Shown here one piece after another: positions 1-9,358 of a stretch of 64,000 nt of DNA; the first letter of the stretch is position 1; every line of letters begins with the position of its first letter. Under the pieces are notes generated by a model. The model saw only the letters and a program-made list of their open reading frames with translations. It searched no databases and was not told where the DNA came from. The stretch comes from Rhodoferax ferrireducens T118 (GTDB lineage Bacteria > Pseudomonadota > Gammaproteobacteria > Burkholderiales > Burkholderiaceae_C): positions 3,410,001 through 3,474,000 of the forward strand of contig NC_007908.1 of the NCBI RefSeq assembly GCF_000013605.1. Direction: 5' to 3'. The position numbers were made by a program, and so were the translations under genes.

Positions 1-19
1 TCAGTTCAGGAGTCCCCAC

Positions 20-232
20 ATGACCTCTCAGTTCACAAATATCGCCGCCGCAAACGCCGCCTACTGCTCTGCGCAAATCAGCGCCATCCACACTGCCAAA
101 AGCCTCGCTGAGCGCATGAGCGGCACTGCCAAGGGGGTCACCCCAGGCGTCGCGTCTGCAGCCGGGTTGCTCGCGCACGGGGCGTCTTATCGGGCCATCG
201 GGCGCGTGCTGACGTGCACTGCTGGCCATTGA
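20..232 (+). CDS. Small hypothetical protein (70 aa)
   Basis: Short open frame preceded by CAGGAG seven bases before the ATG, a reasonable ribosome binding site. The product is Ala-rich and mostly helical-looking, with no signal peptide or convincing membrane span and no motif I recognise. Its N-terminal composition is faintly phasin-like, but the length is far below that of phasins. The upstream context is cut off by the window edge. It may be a real small gene or a chance frame. Confidence 0.35.
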   Translation: MTSQFTNIAAANAAYCSAQISAIHTAKSLAERMSGTAKGVTPGVASAAGLLAHGASYRAIGRVLTCTAGH

Positions 233-307
233 TCGACGACATCCAACAAGCACCAACAAATCGAGCACACAATGAACAACAAAATCGACCGTTTTAGGGA
301 CGCCGAA

Positions 308-341
308 AAGTTATAGCTGACAAAATAACTTGTCATAAGTT
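308..341. repeat. AT-rich interleaved palindromes
   Basis: AAGTTAT at 308-314 is matched by ATAACTT at 325-331, and AACTT-GTCAT-AAGTT follows at 327-341. The element lies between the small hypothetical gene and the radical SAM gene. No T-run follows, so it is more likely a protein binding site than a terminator; no regulator can be assigned. Confidence 0.3.
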
Positions 342-510
342 CAGCCACCGGAAACAACGTGAGTAGCAGCCATGTCTTCCAGTCAGAGTGGCGGAACAGC
401 TATTTCGATTCGCTCCCATGGGCTTCGCCCATACCCATGCCGAATCTGGAGATCACGTCAGGGGGTGTCTTTAACGAAGCTGGTTTGGATCAGGGTTCGA
501 TAATGCGCGC

Positions 511-2103
511 ATGGTTCCCTCTGATGGCCCCGCTATTGTCTTGACCACCCTCAACGCGAAGTACATCCACGCCTCGCTTGGTCTTCGCTACCTGCTGGCC
601 AATATGGGGGCTTTGAGACGGCAGACGGTGCTGCGGGAGTTCACCATCGCGCGCAAGGTACCGGAGGTGGCGGCCGAGCTGCTGGCGACTCTGGGTGAGC
701 CGCTGCCGGGCGTAGTGCAGATCATTGGGTTTGGCGTCTATATTTGGAACGTGACCCAAACGACGAAAGTGGTGCGCTTGCTCAAAAACCAGCGGCCAGA
801 GGTCAAAGTCGTGTTGGGTGGGCCCGAGGTCAGCCATGAACTGGGCGAGCAGGAGATTGTCCGCCTGGCCGACCATGTGATCACCGGCTGGGGTGATGTG
901 AGTTTTCCAAAGCTGTGCCGCGCCTTGTTGCACGGGTCGCAGCCGCTGATGAAGATCATCGCGGGCGAAGAGCCGCCGCTGGACCAGCTCGTGCTGCCTT
1001 ACGCCGAGTACACCGATGCCGATCTGGCGCACCGTCTGCTCTATGTGGAAGCCTCGCGCGGCTGCCCATTCAAGTGCGAGTTTTGTCTGAGTTCGCTCGA
1101 TAAGACCTCGCGCGCCTTCGATCTGGACGCCTTTCTGGACGAAATGCAGGGTTTGTACCGGCGCGGTGCGCGCAATTTCAAATTTGTGGATCGCACTTTC
1201 AACCTGAAGGTCGATTCCTCGGTTCGCATTCTGCAGTTCTTTCTGGACCGGCTGCCCGCGCCCGATGCGCTCGGTAACGAGATATTCGTTCATTTTGAAG
1301 TGGTGCCCGATCATCTACCGGACCGGCTCAGAGTCCTGGTCGCGAAATTCCCGCCCGGCGTACTCCAGCTTGAAGTGGGAGTGCAGAGTTTTAGCATCGC
1401 GGTGCAACAGCGTGTCTCGCGCAAGCAGGACAATGCAAAAACCGAGGCCAATTTGCGCTGGCTGGTGGCACAGTCCAACGCGCATCTGCACGCCGACCTG
1501 ATTTTTGGTCTGCCGGGTGAGACGCTGGAAAGCTTCGCTACCGGCTTTGACCGCTTGCACGGGCTGGGCCCGCACGAGATTCAGCTCGGCATCCTCAAGC
1601 GCCTGCGTGGCACGCCGATTGTTCGCCACAGCACACCCTACGGCATGGTGTACGACCCCGATCCGCCCTACACCGTACGCCAGACCGGCGCGGTGGATGC
1701 CGCCACGCTACAGCGCTTTGCTCGGTTCTCGCGCTATTGGGACATGATCGCCAACTCGGGGCGCTTCACGCGCACCTTGCCGGTGTTGCTGGCTGGTCCG
1801 TCACCGTTTTATTCCTTTCTCGATTTTGCCGACTGGCAGTGGCTTAAAAGCGGCACAACCAGCGGCTTGACACCGGAGGCGTTGGTGGACGCGATGTTTG
1901 ACTACCTCTGCACCCAGCGCGGCCTGCCTGCCTTGACCGTGCAACAAGCGCTGCTGGCCGACTACGTTGCCAGTGGCGCGCGCGCCAGTCCGCAGGCGCT
2001 CAAAGGGCTATTGCCCGAACGCGAAGCGCCCCAATTGCTGGGCGCCAAAACGCTGGCGGACCGCCAAATGCGCCACCTGGCGGTCCGCCAGAAGGTGGAC
2101 TGA
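511..2103 (+). CDS. B12-binding-domain radical SAM protein
   Basis: The 530-residue protein has a B12-binding-like Rossmann N-terminus (about residues 10-150, including the VVLGGPEVS and VITGWGD stretches). A radical SAM core follows at about 175-390 with the cluster motif CPFKCEFC (CX3CX2C), and a C-terminal region like DUF4080 ends it. The family includes cobalamin-dependent methyltransferases and related enzymes; the substrate of this branch is unknown to me. The start is uncertain: ATG at 511 has only a weak Shine-Dalgarno sequence, but the B12 fold starts just after it. It is a single gene followed by a terminator-like hairpin. Confidence 0.85.
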   Translation: MVPSDGPAIVLTTLNAKYIHASLGLRYLLANMGALRRQTVLREFTIARKVPEVAAELLATLGEPLPGVVQIIGFGVYIWNVTQTTKVVRLLKNQRPEVKVVLGGPEVSHELGEQEIVRLADHVITGWGDVSFPKLCRALLHGSQPLMKIIAGEEPPLDQLVLPYAEYTDADLAHRLLYVEASRGCPFKCEFCLSSLDKTSRAFDLDAFLDEMQGLYRRGARNFKFVDRTFNLKVDSSVRILQFFLDRLPAPDALGNEIFVHFEVVPDHLPDRLRVLVAKFPPGVLQLEVGVQSFSIAVQQRVSRKQDNAKTEANLRWLVAQSNAHLHADLIFGLPGETLESFATGFDRLHGLGPHEIQLGILKRLRGTPIVRHSTPYGMVYDPDPPYTVRQTGAVDAATLQRFARFSRYWDMIANSGRFTRTLPVLLAGPSPFYSFLDFADWQWLKSGTTSGLTPEALVDAMFDYLCTQRGLPALTVQQALLADYVASGARASPQALKGLLPEREAPQLLGAKTLADRQMRHLAVRQKVD

Positions 2104-2117
2104 ACCTCCTTGTAGCT

Positions 2118-2145
2118 GAAAGGAGTTCAACTCTTTCGCTTTTTG
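2118..2145 (+). terminator. Rho-independent terminator candidate after the radical SAM gene
   Basis: GAAAGGAGT pairs with ACTCTTTC with one bulged G, followed by GCTTTTT. It lies 15 bases past the stop codon. Confidence 0.5.
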
Positions 2146-2992
2146 GCTACCCTGACCAGTCTGATGGGCGGCTTTGGGGCAGGTAGTCCGAAGTTTCAAA
2201 TCGACATCAAAAATGGCAAGCGGCCACCCGAGCCACACGCTCGCACGACTCTTTAAGACACATACCCGACGTTCACCGGAACTGCATGAAACCCAGCGGA
2301 AAGTCGAAAGCTGACTTTGGATTTCGCCGGAACCGGCCGTTCGCCACCGATGCCAGAAACGCGGGAGCAGTCAGACAAGGACGAGGATCAATTTTTCCGG
2401 TTGGCCGTCAACAGCGCAGCGATTGCCGTCCTTCGCCTGCGGCAGCTTTATGGAGTCTCAATTCGCGGCCGGCAAGCCACCGGTCATGGCAACCTGCTTG
2501 GTGCCCAATGCGGAGATTCAGACGACCAAAATACCTGACATTGAAAGCACCATTTGATGTTGTATTTGGCAAGGCGGCTCAGTGGGAACCCAATCGCAAA
2601 TTCGTACCCGCGCCACCGACCAGTACCGGGTGCTCACGGGTGGCACCTTACGGGAAGCAGAAGAATATTTGGCTCAGCGTTCCATACAGCTGTCACTCAA
2701 TCGGCGACCAATCCGCATTGCTGATGCTGGCAGAAGGAAAATCGTTGACAGCAACGCAGCGGGTATTGACCAGCGGCTGCTTTCGGGAATCTAAACTCAC
2801 TGGCAGTCTTGGTCATCTGTCAAAGGCCTCGTTCGCCGCGCGCGGTGGCCACCCTAGCTGTTGGAAAGCAAGAAAACGTTTTTATCTATCCAAAAAGTGT
2901 GCGTGTCCGACGTCATCACCGGCATCATCATTAGACGTTAAGTTGTCAATTGTCGTTGCGGCCATCATCAACATCCCCTATCTTCAGACGTT
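2146..2992. other. Gene-poor stretch, no supported gene
   Basis: About 850 bases with several overlapping open frames (the longest 2286-3011 on the plus strand) whose translations are rich in Arg, Ser, Cys and Trp. They show no domain, no ribosome binding site and no codon pattern like the neighbours. It may be decayed sequence; I see no RNA gene or clear mobile element in it. Confidence 0.5.
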
Positions 2993-3997
2993 ATGGACTC
3001 CGTCGTTCTGATCTGGCTGCAATTTGGCTTGTGCGTGGGCGTGATTGGCGTAGCGGGTGTGCGCCTGAGTCGGTATGGGGATGCCCTTGCCGCGCTCACC
3101 GGGCTCTCGCGCAACTGGGTGGGCCTGATTTTGCTGGCGACCGTCACATCCTTGCCGGAGCTGGTCACGGGCTTGAGCGCGGTGACAGTCGCAGCAGCGC
3201 CCGACATTGCCGTAGGTGACGTTCTCGGAAGTTGTGTTTTCAACCTGGCGATTCTTGCGATGATCGATGTGACTTATCGCAAAGGCGCTATCTACGCCCT
3301 GGCAGATAGTGGACATATCGTGTCGGCGGGCTTTGGTGTCATTCTGCTGGCGGGTGTGTGCCTGGCGGTGCTGCTGACCACGCAGGGCATGATGCCCTCC
3401 ATCGGGCATGTCAGTTTGGCCAGCGTGATGATCTTTGTGATGTATTTGGTGGCGATACGTGCGCTCTACCTGACAGAGCAGCGCCGCTCCAGCCTCGTCG
3501 TGGCCAAACAACCGGACATGACCCTCAAGGCCGCGTTGATGGGCTACGGCGTGGCCTCGGCCACGATCGTGGGCGCAGGCATCTGGTTACCAATCATCGG
3601 CGTGGAGTTGGCCCGCCTCATGGGCTGGTCGAATTCCTTCGTTGGAACGCTATTTGTGGCATTTGCCACCTCCGTGCCAGAACTGGCCACCACTTGGGGT
3701 GCCATCCGCATAAGCGCGATCGATATGGCGATTGGCAATCTGCTGGGCAGCAATCTGTTCGACGTGCTGATTCTGGCAATCGATGACTTTGCGTACCTGC
3801 CTGGCGCCATTTATGCGCATGTGTCGCAAGTGCATGCTGTGTCGGCCATTACCGCTTGTTTGATGAGCGGCGTTGTGATTGTGTCCCTGGCTTATCGTCC
3901 AGTGTCGCGGGTCTGGCATATTGCCAGTTGGGCCAGCCTGTCGCTATTGGCCTTGTACTTGTTGAATGCGGCGATTCAATTCCTACATGGACAGTAG
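2993..3997 (+). CDS. CaCA-family cation/proton (Na+/Ca2+-type) exchanger
   Basis: A 334-residue inner-membrane protein with about ten hydrophobic segments and the two inverted alpha repeats of the CaCA superfamily. Repeat alpha-1 reads TSLPELVTG followed by AVGDVLGSCVFNLAI; alpha-2 reads TSVPELATTW followed by AIGNLLGSNLFDVLI. The PE and GS/GN-SN residues form the ion site in this family. The length fits bacterial YrbG/CaxA-type exchangers, which move Ca2+ or other divalent ions against Na+ or H+; specificity cannot be read here. It stands alone between gene-free stretches. Confidence 0.9.
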   Translation: MDSVVLIWLQFGLCVGVIGVAGVRLSRYGDALAALTGLSRNWVGLILLATVTSLPELVTGLSAVTVAAAPDIAVGDVLGSCVFNLAILAMIDVTYRKGAIYALADSGHIVSAGFGVILLAGVCLAVLLTTQGMMPSIGHVSLASVMIFVMYLVAIRALYLTEQRRSSLVVAKQPDMTLKAALMGYGVASATIVGAGIWLPIIGVELARLMGWSNSFVGTLFVAFATSVPELATTWGAIRISAIDMAIGNLLGSNLFDVLILAIDDFAYLPGAIYAHVSQVHAVSAITACLMSGVVIVSLAYRPVSRVWHIASWASLSLLALYLLNAAIQFLHGQ

Positions 3998-4019
3998 TAT
4001 TCAAAGCACACGAAACGGG

Positions 4020-4205
4020 AGCACTACCACCGCGATTGGGGCGGTGCCGCAGTGAGCAGCCCATTTTGACGAAGGCGTAATAGACATCCAAGTGAAATTC
4101 ACGACTCCAATCGTCGATTTCCTCAGGTCGGATCCACGAGCGACTTCCGCCTTCCTGCCCAAAAAGATCAGCCAGCAGCGCGAGGGCTGCAATCGCGAAT
4201 GCCAA
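4020..4205 (-). pseudogene. Possible gene remnant, unknown function
   Basis: The minus-strand frame from a TTG at 4205 gives a hydrophobic start followed by a plausible soluble stretch (LADLFGQEGG, then RPEEIDDWSREFHLDVYYAF), unlike shadow translations. Past about 4020 it runs antisense to the cation exchanger and loses protein character. It could be a truncated small membrane protein or chance. Confidence 0.2.
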
Positions 4206-4291
4206 CGCAAGAACAAATGTGAATTAGGCCGACAGGGTTGACCACCATGTCGGCAATTGCTCCCACTAAGGCCGAAACATGTTGTTTTTCT

Positions 4292-5542
4292 TCAAAGTAG
4301 CCGAAACGCCAGTACGGCCATAAGGGTTGGCGGCAGCGCGGCCACCAACAGTCCCATGGGATGAATCGCCTCGTCTTCGAAATGACCTCGCAGAATAGCG
4401 AAGCCCGCCGGATTTGGTGCATTGGCAATAACCGTCAGGCCGCCGCCAGTCACTGCGCCGGCCACGAGCGCATGTTTGAACTCGTCGCCTAGACCACTGA
4501 CCAGCGAGCCAAGATAGGTCAGTGCGGCGTTATCGGTCACCGCAGTTAGTGCGGTTGCACCAAAATAGACGGTGGTCGAGTCCATGCTCCTCAAAAGTGG
4601 CTCAAGCCACCACTGCTGCTGGCCACCAAGGACCACCAATCCGGCGAGGAAAAACGCCACCAGCAAGCCTTCGCGCAAGATGAGTCGGTCCTGGAATTGA
4701 GGGTAGGCAGTCGCAAACCCCATAAAGAACAAGAAGAGTCCCATGAAAACCGCAGGGTGGTGGGCGAATACAACCACGCCGACAAGGAACAGGATGTGCA
4801 GCGAGGCTACCCAGACGGGTAACTTCGCACTTCTGCTCTGTGACGTTCGGGGCAGGCGCGATAGTTCCTTCTTGAAAATGAGTGTTGTTACCAGCGCGTT
4901 GACACCTACCGCCAGCGCGGCCTTCCAGCCAAAATGACCCAGCATGTACCAGCTGTCCCAGTTCCACTTAGATGCCACCATCAATACCGGCGGCGCTGCA
5001 AACGACGTGAGCGTGCCCCCGATAGACACATTGACAAAAAGCACCCCCAAGGTGGCGTACTTGAGCTTGGTCGATATGCTGGAACCATAAATCCTGTCTC
5101 GCAGCATCAAGGCGGCCAAGGTCATCGCTGCCGGTTCTGTGATCAGCGAGCCGAGCAGTGGCACAAAAGCGAGCGCGACGAAGTAGAACGCCATACCTCC
5201 GCTAAGCGGAATAAATCTGGCGATGATGTTCACACTGGCACGTGCCATGTCCAGCACCGCCCGGCTACCTGCTACTACCATGATCGCGAACACGAACATG
5301 GGCTCAGTGAAGTTCCGTGAATCCAAGTAGTCGGTTGCCGCTTGTCTACCTAGTAAGACGGCCATGGCTACTATTAACACCATGGCCCAGAAGCCGAAGA
5401 CTACCTCCACCTCTGCGAGCAAGTGCCACATTCCGGCATGGTCCGGTCCGCGATGTGCCATGCGCTCGAAGAATTTTGTGGAAAACGTATGCACCAGAGC
5501 CACGGTGAAGAGGCCCGCGCCGACCCATTGGATCGCGTTCAT
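4292..5542 (-). CDS. Putative Na+/H+ antiporter (NhaD-like, IT superfamily)
   Basis: A 416-residue integral membrane protein with roughly eleven hydrophobic segments. It resembles proteins annotated as putative Na+/H+ antiporters (DUF1504-like), with conserved-looking segments such as GSLITEPAAMTLAA, VNVSIGGTLTSFAAPP and ALTAVTDNAALTYLGS near the C-terminus; the latter recall the substrate-binding loops of the ion transporter superfamily. Its ATG overlaps the stop of the upstream small membrane gene (ATGA), so the two are translationally coupled. Transported ion and direction are inferred only from family naming. Confidence 0.75.
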   Translation of the reverse strand: MNAIQWVGAGLFTVALVHTFSTKFFERMAHRGPDHAGMWHLLAEVEVVFGFWAMVLIVAMAVLLGRQAATDYLDSRNFTEPMFVFAIMVVAGSRAVLDMARASVNIIARFIPLSGGMAFYFVALAFVPLLGSLITEPAAMTLAALMLRDRIYGSSISTKLKYATLGVLFVNVSIGGTLTSFAAPPVLMVASKWNWDSWYMLGHFGWKAALAVGVNALVTTLIFKKELSRLPRTSQSRSAKLPVWVASLHILFLVGVVVFAHHPAVFMGLFLFFMGFATAYPQFQDRLILREGLLVAFFLAGLVVLGGQQQWWLEPLLRSMDSTTVYFGATALTAVTDNAALTYLGSLVSGLGDEFKHALVAGAVTGGGLTVIANAPNPAGFAILRGHFEDEAIHPMGLLVAALPPTLMAVLAFRLL

Positions 5543-5856
5543 AGCCGTCCCTGCTGGTCGAGTTGCTTACGAAGACCGCGGCGCAAGCGGCGAATATGGA
5601 TTGGGACGAACACCACTGCCAGTAGTGGGACATCAACTACGATGTTCACTGCTAGCGTTGCTGAAGGGTCGCTAGACAATGAGGCTTTAGTTAAAAGATA
5701 TTTCGTGAGCGAAGTCACGAGCACCAGCCAAACCGCAATGCCGACAAGTTCTGACGATTCGAGTTCGCAATCGCGCGCATTTTGAAGCGCCTTGTCCTGC
5801 TTAACCTCAGGAAACTTCCGGAGTTCAGGCAATAGCACCAGCCACAGCCGGTTCAT
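5539..5856 (-). CDS. Small membrane protein coupled to the antiporter
   Basis: A 105-residue product with two predicted membrane spans (about residues 37-54 and 68-86) and basic ends, including a C-terminal RRLRRGLRKQ. I do not recognise the family. It overlaps the antiporter start by four bases, so it may be an accessory subunit or assembly partner. Its upstream region holds the likely promoter of the two-gene unit. Confidence 0.6.
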   Translation of the reverse strand: MNRLWLVLLPELRKFPEVKQDKALQNARDCELESSELVGIAVWLVLVTSLTKYLLTKASLSSDPSATLAVNIVVDVPLLAVVFVPIHIRRLRRGLRKQLDQQGRL

Positions 5857-6054
5857 TGACGAGCCTGGACATTTGAGAGCCAGCCATCCTCTTTAAAAAA
5901 TACCTGTTTACCGAACACCTAAACCTCCTTATGAGCGGATCGGAGGTTATCAATTTGTGACGTTTAGCGATATTCGTGAACCAACGTAAGGGCTACCCCG
6001 TAAGGGATGTAAGCAAGGTCAATACGCGACAGAGTCGCTCATCGATCAATGGCG

Positions 6055-6660
6055 TCAGGTCAAGCCCTTATCAACCAATCGCACCAGATCGACAATGTTT
6101 TGTGCGCCGAGTTTTTCCATCACCCGTGCCTTGTGGACCTCAACGGTTCTGGGACTGATACCAAGCGTCTCAGCAATTCGACGGTTGTGAAGACCCTTAA
6201 CCATCAATGTCATTACTTCACGCTCTCGTATCGAGAGTTGCCCAAGCGTTGGTTTGGTGAAAGCAGCTCTAGCCTGTGCAATGTCAAGGGCGCGAAAGCC
6301 AGACAGGGCGTTCTCGATCGCACCCAGAAGTTGCTTGCCGTCAAAAGGTTTCTCAATAAAGTCCACGGCATCTGCCAGAAACGCCTGTCGGGCCGCTGCG
6401 ACGTCTCCGTGCGCTGTTATGACAATGACTGGCAAACTCGGACCGCGCTCTCGCAGACACCTTTGAAGCTCTAACCCCGACATGCCGGGCATTCGGATGT
6501 CAACCACCACACAGCCTCGCCAATCGGGCTGAAGCGCCGCCAAAAAATCCTCGGCATTGGCAAACAGCGCAGTTGCATATCCCCGCAGACTCAATAAGAG
6601 TGACAACGAATCTCGAATCGATGCATCATCATCGACTATGAACACAGTTTCCTTATGCAT
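6055..6660 (-). CDS. FixJ/NarL-type two-component response regulator
   Basis: The protein has 201 residues from the ATG at 6660. A receiver domain (about 1-120) shows the acidic pair VDDD, the phospho-acceptor in VVDIRMPGMSG and the conserved Lys in IEKPFD. A LuxR-type HTH domain follows (about 135-200; LSIREREVMTLMVKG, then ISPRTVEVHKARVMEKL). The organisation matches FixJ/TodT-type activators. It overlaps the sensor kinase gene by eight bases, so the two are co-transcribed. A longer in-frame start at 6762 exists but lies inside the kinase gene and lacks a family N-terminus. Confidence 0.9.
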   Translation of the reverse strand: MHKETVFIVDDDASIRDSLSLLLSLRGYATALFANAEDFLAALQPDWRGCVVVDIRMPGMSGLELQRCLRERGPSLPVIVITAHGDVAAARQAFLADAVDFIEKPFDGKQLLGAIENALSGFRALDIAQARAAFTKPTLGQLSIREREVMTLMVKGLHNRRIAETLGISPRTVEVHKARVMEKLGAQNIVDLVRLVDKGLT

Positions 6661-8278
6661 TTTTAACTTCGCTATGGTTTTCGCTCTCCACTGGCAGCGT
6701 AAAGCGGAAGCAGCCTTCTGAGCCCGGTTCAGCCCAGAGTCTGCCCCCATGGGCTTCAACAATCGCGCGGCAGATGCTCAAACCAACTCCCATGCCGCCC
6801 GGCTTGTCCGACGGTCCGGCCTCAAACAGGGTTTGCAGGCGAGCCGTGCCGACGCCGGGGCCATTGTCTTTAACTTCGATCAGCAACTCGCCATCGGTGA
6901 CGTACGCCCGAATCACCACGAGGTCGCCACTACTTGTCGCTGCGGCAGAGTCTATGGCATTCGTGACTAAATTGCGCAGGACCACGGCGATCTGGATAGG
7001 ATCCATCCATACCATCGGTAAGTTGTCCTGAATTTGGCTCTCCATACGCAGTTTCAGTGCGTCGGCCCGGCGAAGGTGAACTTGCACTGCTTCTCTGACG
7101 ATGGCCGTTGGTGAGATCAAGTGCAGATGTGTGGAGCCGGTCCTGAAAAAGTCGCGCAAACGCTTGATTACATTACCAGCACGGTTGGCATCGTCAACCA
7201 TCCGTTGCATAACTTCGACCAATTGGTCACGATGATCCGGTTGTAGGCCGGGTGCGTCGGTTACGAGCATTTGGCAGGCTTGGGCGTAGTTGCTCAGTGC
7301 TGTAAGGGGTTGACTTAATTCATGGGCCAGCGCCGCCGCCATCTGGCCGGCCGCAGCCATGCGCAAGCTGCCGCGAAGTTCAGCGGCTGCGCGAGTTCTT
7401 TCATCAACGGCAACGCCAAGAAGTAAACCTGTCATGGTAACTGCGGCCATCAGCACCTGAAGCTCGAACACCGTCAGGTCCTCGTTGGGTACCGATTGCA
7501 CGGCGAAGATCAGTCCCAACTGGGTCAGGCCCGAGGCAAGCACAGCCCCAGGTACCCCCAGCTTGGCTGATGCCCAGACAACAGGCACAAACAGTAAGTA
7601 GAAGTATTTGAAATGGTCTTGCCCACCTGGACCAAACACGACCCAAAGGAGCAAGCACGTTAGAACAGCGACGGCCCACCACTGACGGCTTTTAAGCGTT
7701 TCGAGCAGTGTGGCCCGACGTAGGGGATCCATTACAACGAGAAGCATTGGCAGCAGCACGATTAGACCCACGGCGTCGCCAATCCAATATCGAACGATCG
7801 GCTCGTAGGTTGGACCACTCGGCCCTAGACCTGCCACTGAGAATGCTGTGATGTAGACCACACCGCTCAGCAGTGCTCCCGTCATGACGATGCCAGTGAA
7901 CCACAAAAGATCTTTTTGTGTGGCCAAGGCCAGCGCGCGATCCATTCGAGTTGTCAAGCTATGGGCAATGGCAGCGTAAACCAGACTGAGCGCGGCTGTT
8001 GATGTCAATACTACAAGCCAGTCGGCTGGATTTCCGCGCACGACCAACTCAGCCGTTATCAGGCTTACCCAGACAATCCACAGCCACCGCCTATTCAATA
8101 GCAGCAATGCGACGGCAACCGCCGGTTGCGGATTCCATGGCGTGATATTGAGACCCTGTAAAGGCCGTATGTAGCTCGCCCAGTCGAGCAATAGAAAAAC
8201 AAGTATGTATCCCAGCCCAAAAAGCCATGGAATTCGATGCGAAGTTCGGTTTGGCTGGGTCAGACCAATGTTTGTCAT
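6653..8278 (-). CDS. MASE1-domain sensor histidine kinase
   Basis: A 541-residue membrane sensor. The N-terminal half (about 15-300) has eight or more hydrophobic spans of MASE1 type, including NITPWNPQPAVAVALL. The kinase region follows: H-box ALAHELSQPLTALSNYAQA, N-box LRNLVTNAIDSA, G1 VKDNGPGVG and G2 GGMGVGLSICRAIVEAHGG, as in FixL-type kinases. It probably phosphorylates the adjacent FixJ-type regulator. The signal is unknown; the nearby antiporter pair on the same strand is a possible target. Confidence 0.88.
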   Translation of the reverse strand: MTNIGLTQPNRTSHRIPWLFGLGYILVFLLLDWASYIRPLQGLNITPWNPQPAVAVALLLLNRRWLWIVWVSLITAELVVRGNPADWLVVLTSTAALSLVYAAIAHSLTTRMDRALALATQKDLLWFTGIVMTGALLSGVVYITAFSVAGLGPSGPTYEPIVRYWIGDAVGLIVLLPMLLVVMDPLRRATLLETLKSRQWWAVAVLTCLLLWVVFGPGGQDHFKYFYLLFVPVVWASAKLGVPGAVLASGLTQLGLIFAVQSVPNEDLTVFELQVLMAAVTMTGLLLGVAVDERTRAAAELRGSLRMAAAGQMAAALAHELSQPLTALSNYAQACQMLVTDAPGLQPDHRDQLVEVMQRMVDDANRAGNVIKRLRDFFRTGSTHLHLISPTAIVREAVQVHLRRADALKLRMESQIQDNLPMVWMDPIQIAVVLRNLVTNAIDSAAATSSGDLVVIRAYVTDGELLIEVKDNGPGVGTARLQTLFEAGPSDKPGGMGVGLSICRAIVEAHGGRLWAEPGSEGCFRFTLPVESENHSEVKNA

Positions 8279-8965
8279 GAAGTGGATTTTCCCTCGAATC
8301 CGAACGATCGCCTGATTGCGGGAGTGCCGTTTCTGTCAGATGCTGCTGTATTTGAAGCGTCCCATGCTGGCTTCAAGGCAAATGCCTGGGGCAATATTTG
8401 TCACTAATACCTTAGTCAGTGCCGTGTTTGGTCAAAGCTGGGGCTAATCCCCGACCCTTTGGGCGGCCGAAACACGACAATGTCCGAAGGGGATTGCAGA
8501 ACGAACGAAGGCGATCCGCGAAGCATACGAGTCGCAGTGCAGCCAAGACGCCACCCCGTGGGGCGGGGAAGGTTATTGAAGAGACCCCTACTACCCGGAA
8601 GCACCCCTGGGCTTCGGCCAGAGTTGGTCGACTGCTGGTGCAGCGTCCATCAAAATTAGCGCCACATAACCGACCGTCAGCTGCTGATGTATATGTCGGC
8701 TTTGGAGAAGGCAGTTCGGCAAACTCTATGTCAGGAACGTGTCTTTTGCCGACATAGAAAATACGTAGACTTCGCCAGTCGGTTGCCCATCCAATTCACG
8801 CCCTAGTTCGACATACCTCAACTTACTGGCGAAGGATTGATCGAGCAAATCTTGCTGCAATTTTGCTGCACTTAGCACGGGAAACTGGGGTAAAATGAGG
8901 TATTTGAGGGTAGGCTAAGTTGTTGATTTAATTGAATTTATTGTTTTGTCGCTGTTGAAAAAATA
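8279..8965. other. Intergenic stretch left of the arsenic island
   Basis: No complete gene is supported. An inverted repeat (TATGTCGGC at 8692-8700, GCCGACATA at 8748-8756) is present. A minus-strand frame at 8726-8914 has good protein character but no start codon and is listed separately. Plus-strand frames around 8419-8757 look like chance. Confidence 0.5.
8726..8914 (-). pseudogene. Possible 3' remnant of a gene cut off at the tRNA repeat
   Basis: This minus-strand frame opens just after a TAG at 8915-8917 and runs to a TAG at 8726-8728. It contains stretches such as KLQQDLLDQSFASKLRYVEL and GREL-DGQPTGEVYVFSM, which look like genuine protein. It has no ATG, and its upstream end lies about 50 bases from the tRNA-Lys fragment, as expected if island insertion or deletion removed the 5' part. 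Function not recognised. Confidence 0.25.
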
Positions 8966-8967
8966 GA

Positions 8968-9012
8968 CTCTTAATCCGTAGGTCGAGAGTTCGAATCTCT
9001 CAGTTCCCACCA
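8968..9012 (+). repeat. tRNA-Lys 3'-half fragment, island boundary (copy 1)
   Basis: From the anticodon loop (CTCTTAA, anticodon CTT) onward the sequence matches a tRNA: 3' anticodon stem TCCGT, T-arm GAGAG-TTCGAAT-CTCTC, acceptor strand AGTTCCC and encoded CCA. No D-arm or 5' acceptor strand precedes it, so it cannot be a working tRNA. The same 42-base core recurs at 27660-27701 and 38765-38806. This is the pattern left by tyrosine-recombinase elements that recombine in a tRNA anticodon loop. Confidence 0.8.
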
Positions 9013-9031
9013 CTCTTTTCTTTCTAGATCA

Positions 9032-9066
9032 AGCACTTAAGAAAAACGCCTAAGTGCTCTTTTTGT
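9032..9066 (+). terminator. Terminator downstream of tRNA fragment copy 1
   Basis: AGCACTTA pairs with TAAGTGCT, followed by CTTTTTGTTTT. It sits where a tRNA terminator would lie. Confidence 0.75.
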
Positions 9067-9319
9067 TTTCCCGGTATAAATTTAGGCCTTCGGTACAATT
9101 TCGCTGCAGTGCCCAGAGTAAACACTGCACCGAGTCTCCATGCCCACCCTCGTTAAAACTCCCTCAGCTACTTTCCAACCGGTCATCCAGATCGCTTGGA
9201 GTTGAAATTTTTTATGCGAACTGGCTGTTATTTCAACATTTGTAATTCAGCTTCAATCCGTATCCTCTGCGTCGGCGGGCATCTTTAAAAGTCCGCGAAC
9301 CCCGGTTCGTGCCAAGTAA

Positions 9320-9341
9320 CAAAGGCGGCTGTTGCGCCACC
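9320..9341 (-). terminator. Weak terminator candidate after aioA
   Basis: On the minus strand GGTGGC and GCCGCC can form a six-pair stem (one G-T wobble) with a six-base loop, followed by TTTGTTACTT. It lies about 18 bases past the aioA stop codon. Confidence 0.35.
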
Positions 9342-9358
9342 CTCTTACTTGCGACCCC

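Noticed and set aside
2286..3011. 241-residue plus-strand frame
   Set aside because: No start signal, odd composition, overlap with the exchanger gene and no recognisable domain; described as a gene-poor stretch instead.
8419..8757. 112-residue plus-strand frame left of the island
   Set aside because: Low-complexity Arg/Pro/Ser composition, no ribosome binding site, no domain.
8966..9012. Functional tRNA-Lys gene
   Set aside because: Only the 3' half from the anticodon loop on is present; D-arm and 5' acceptor strand are missing, as they are at 27660 and 38765.
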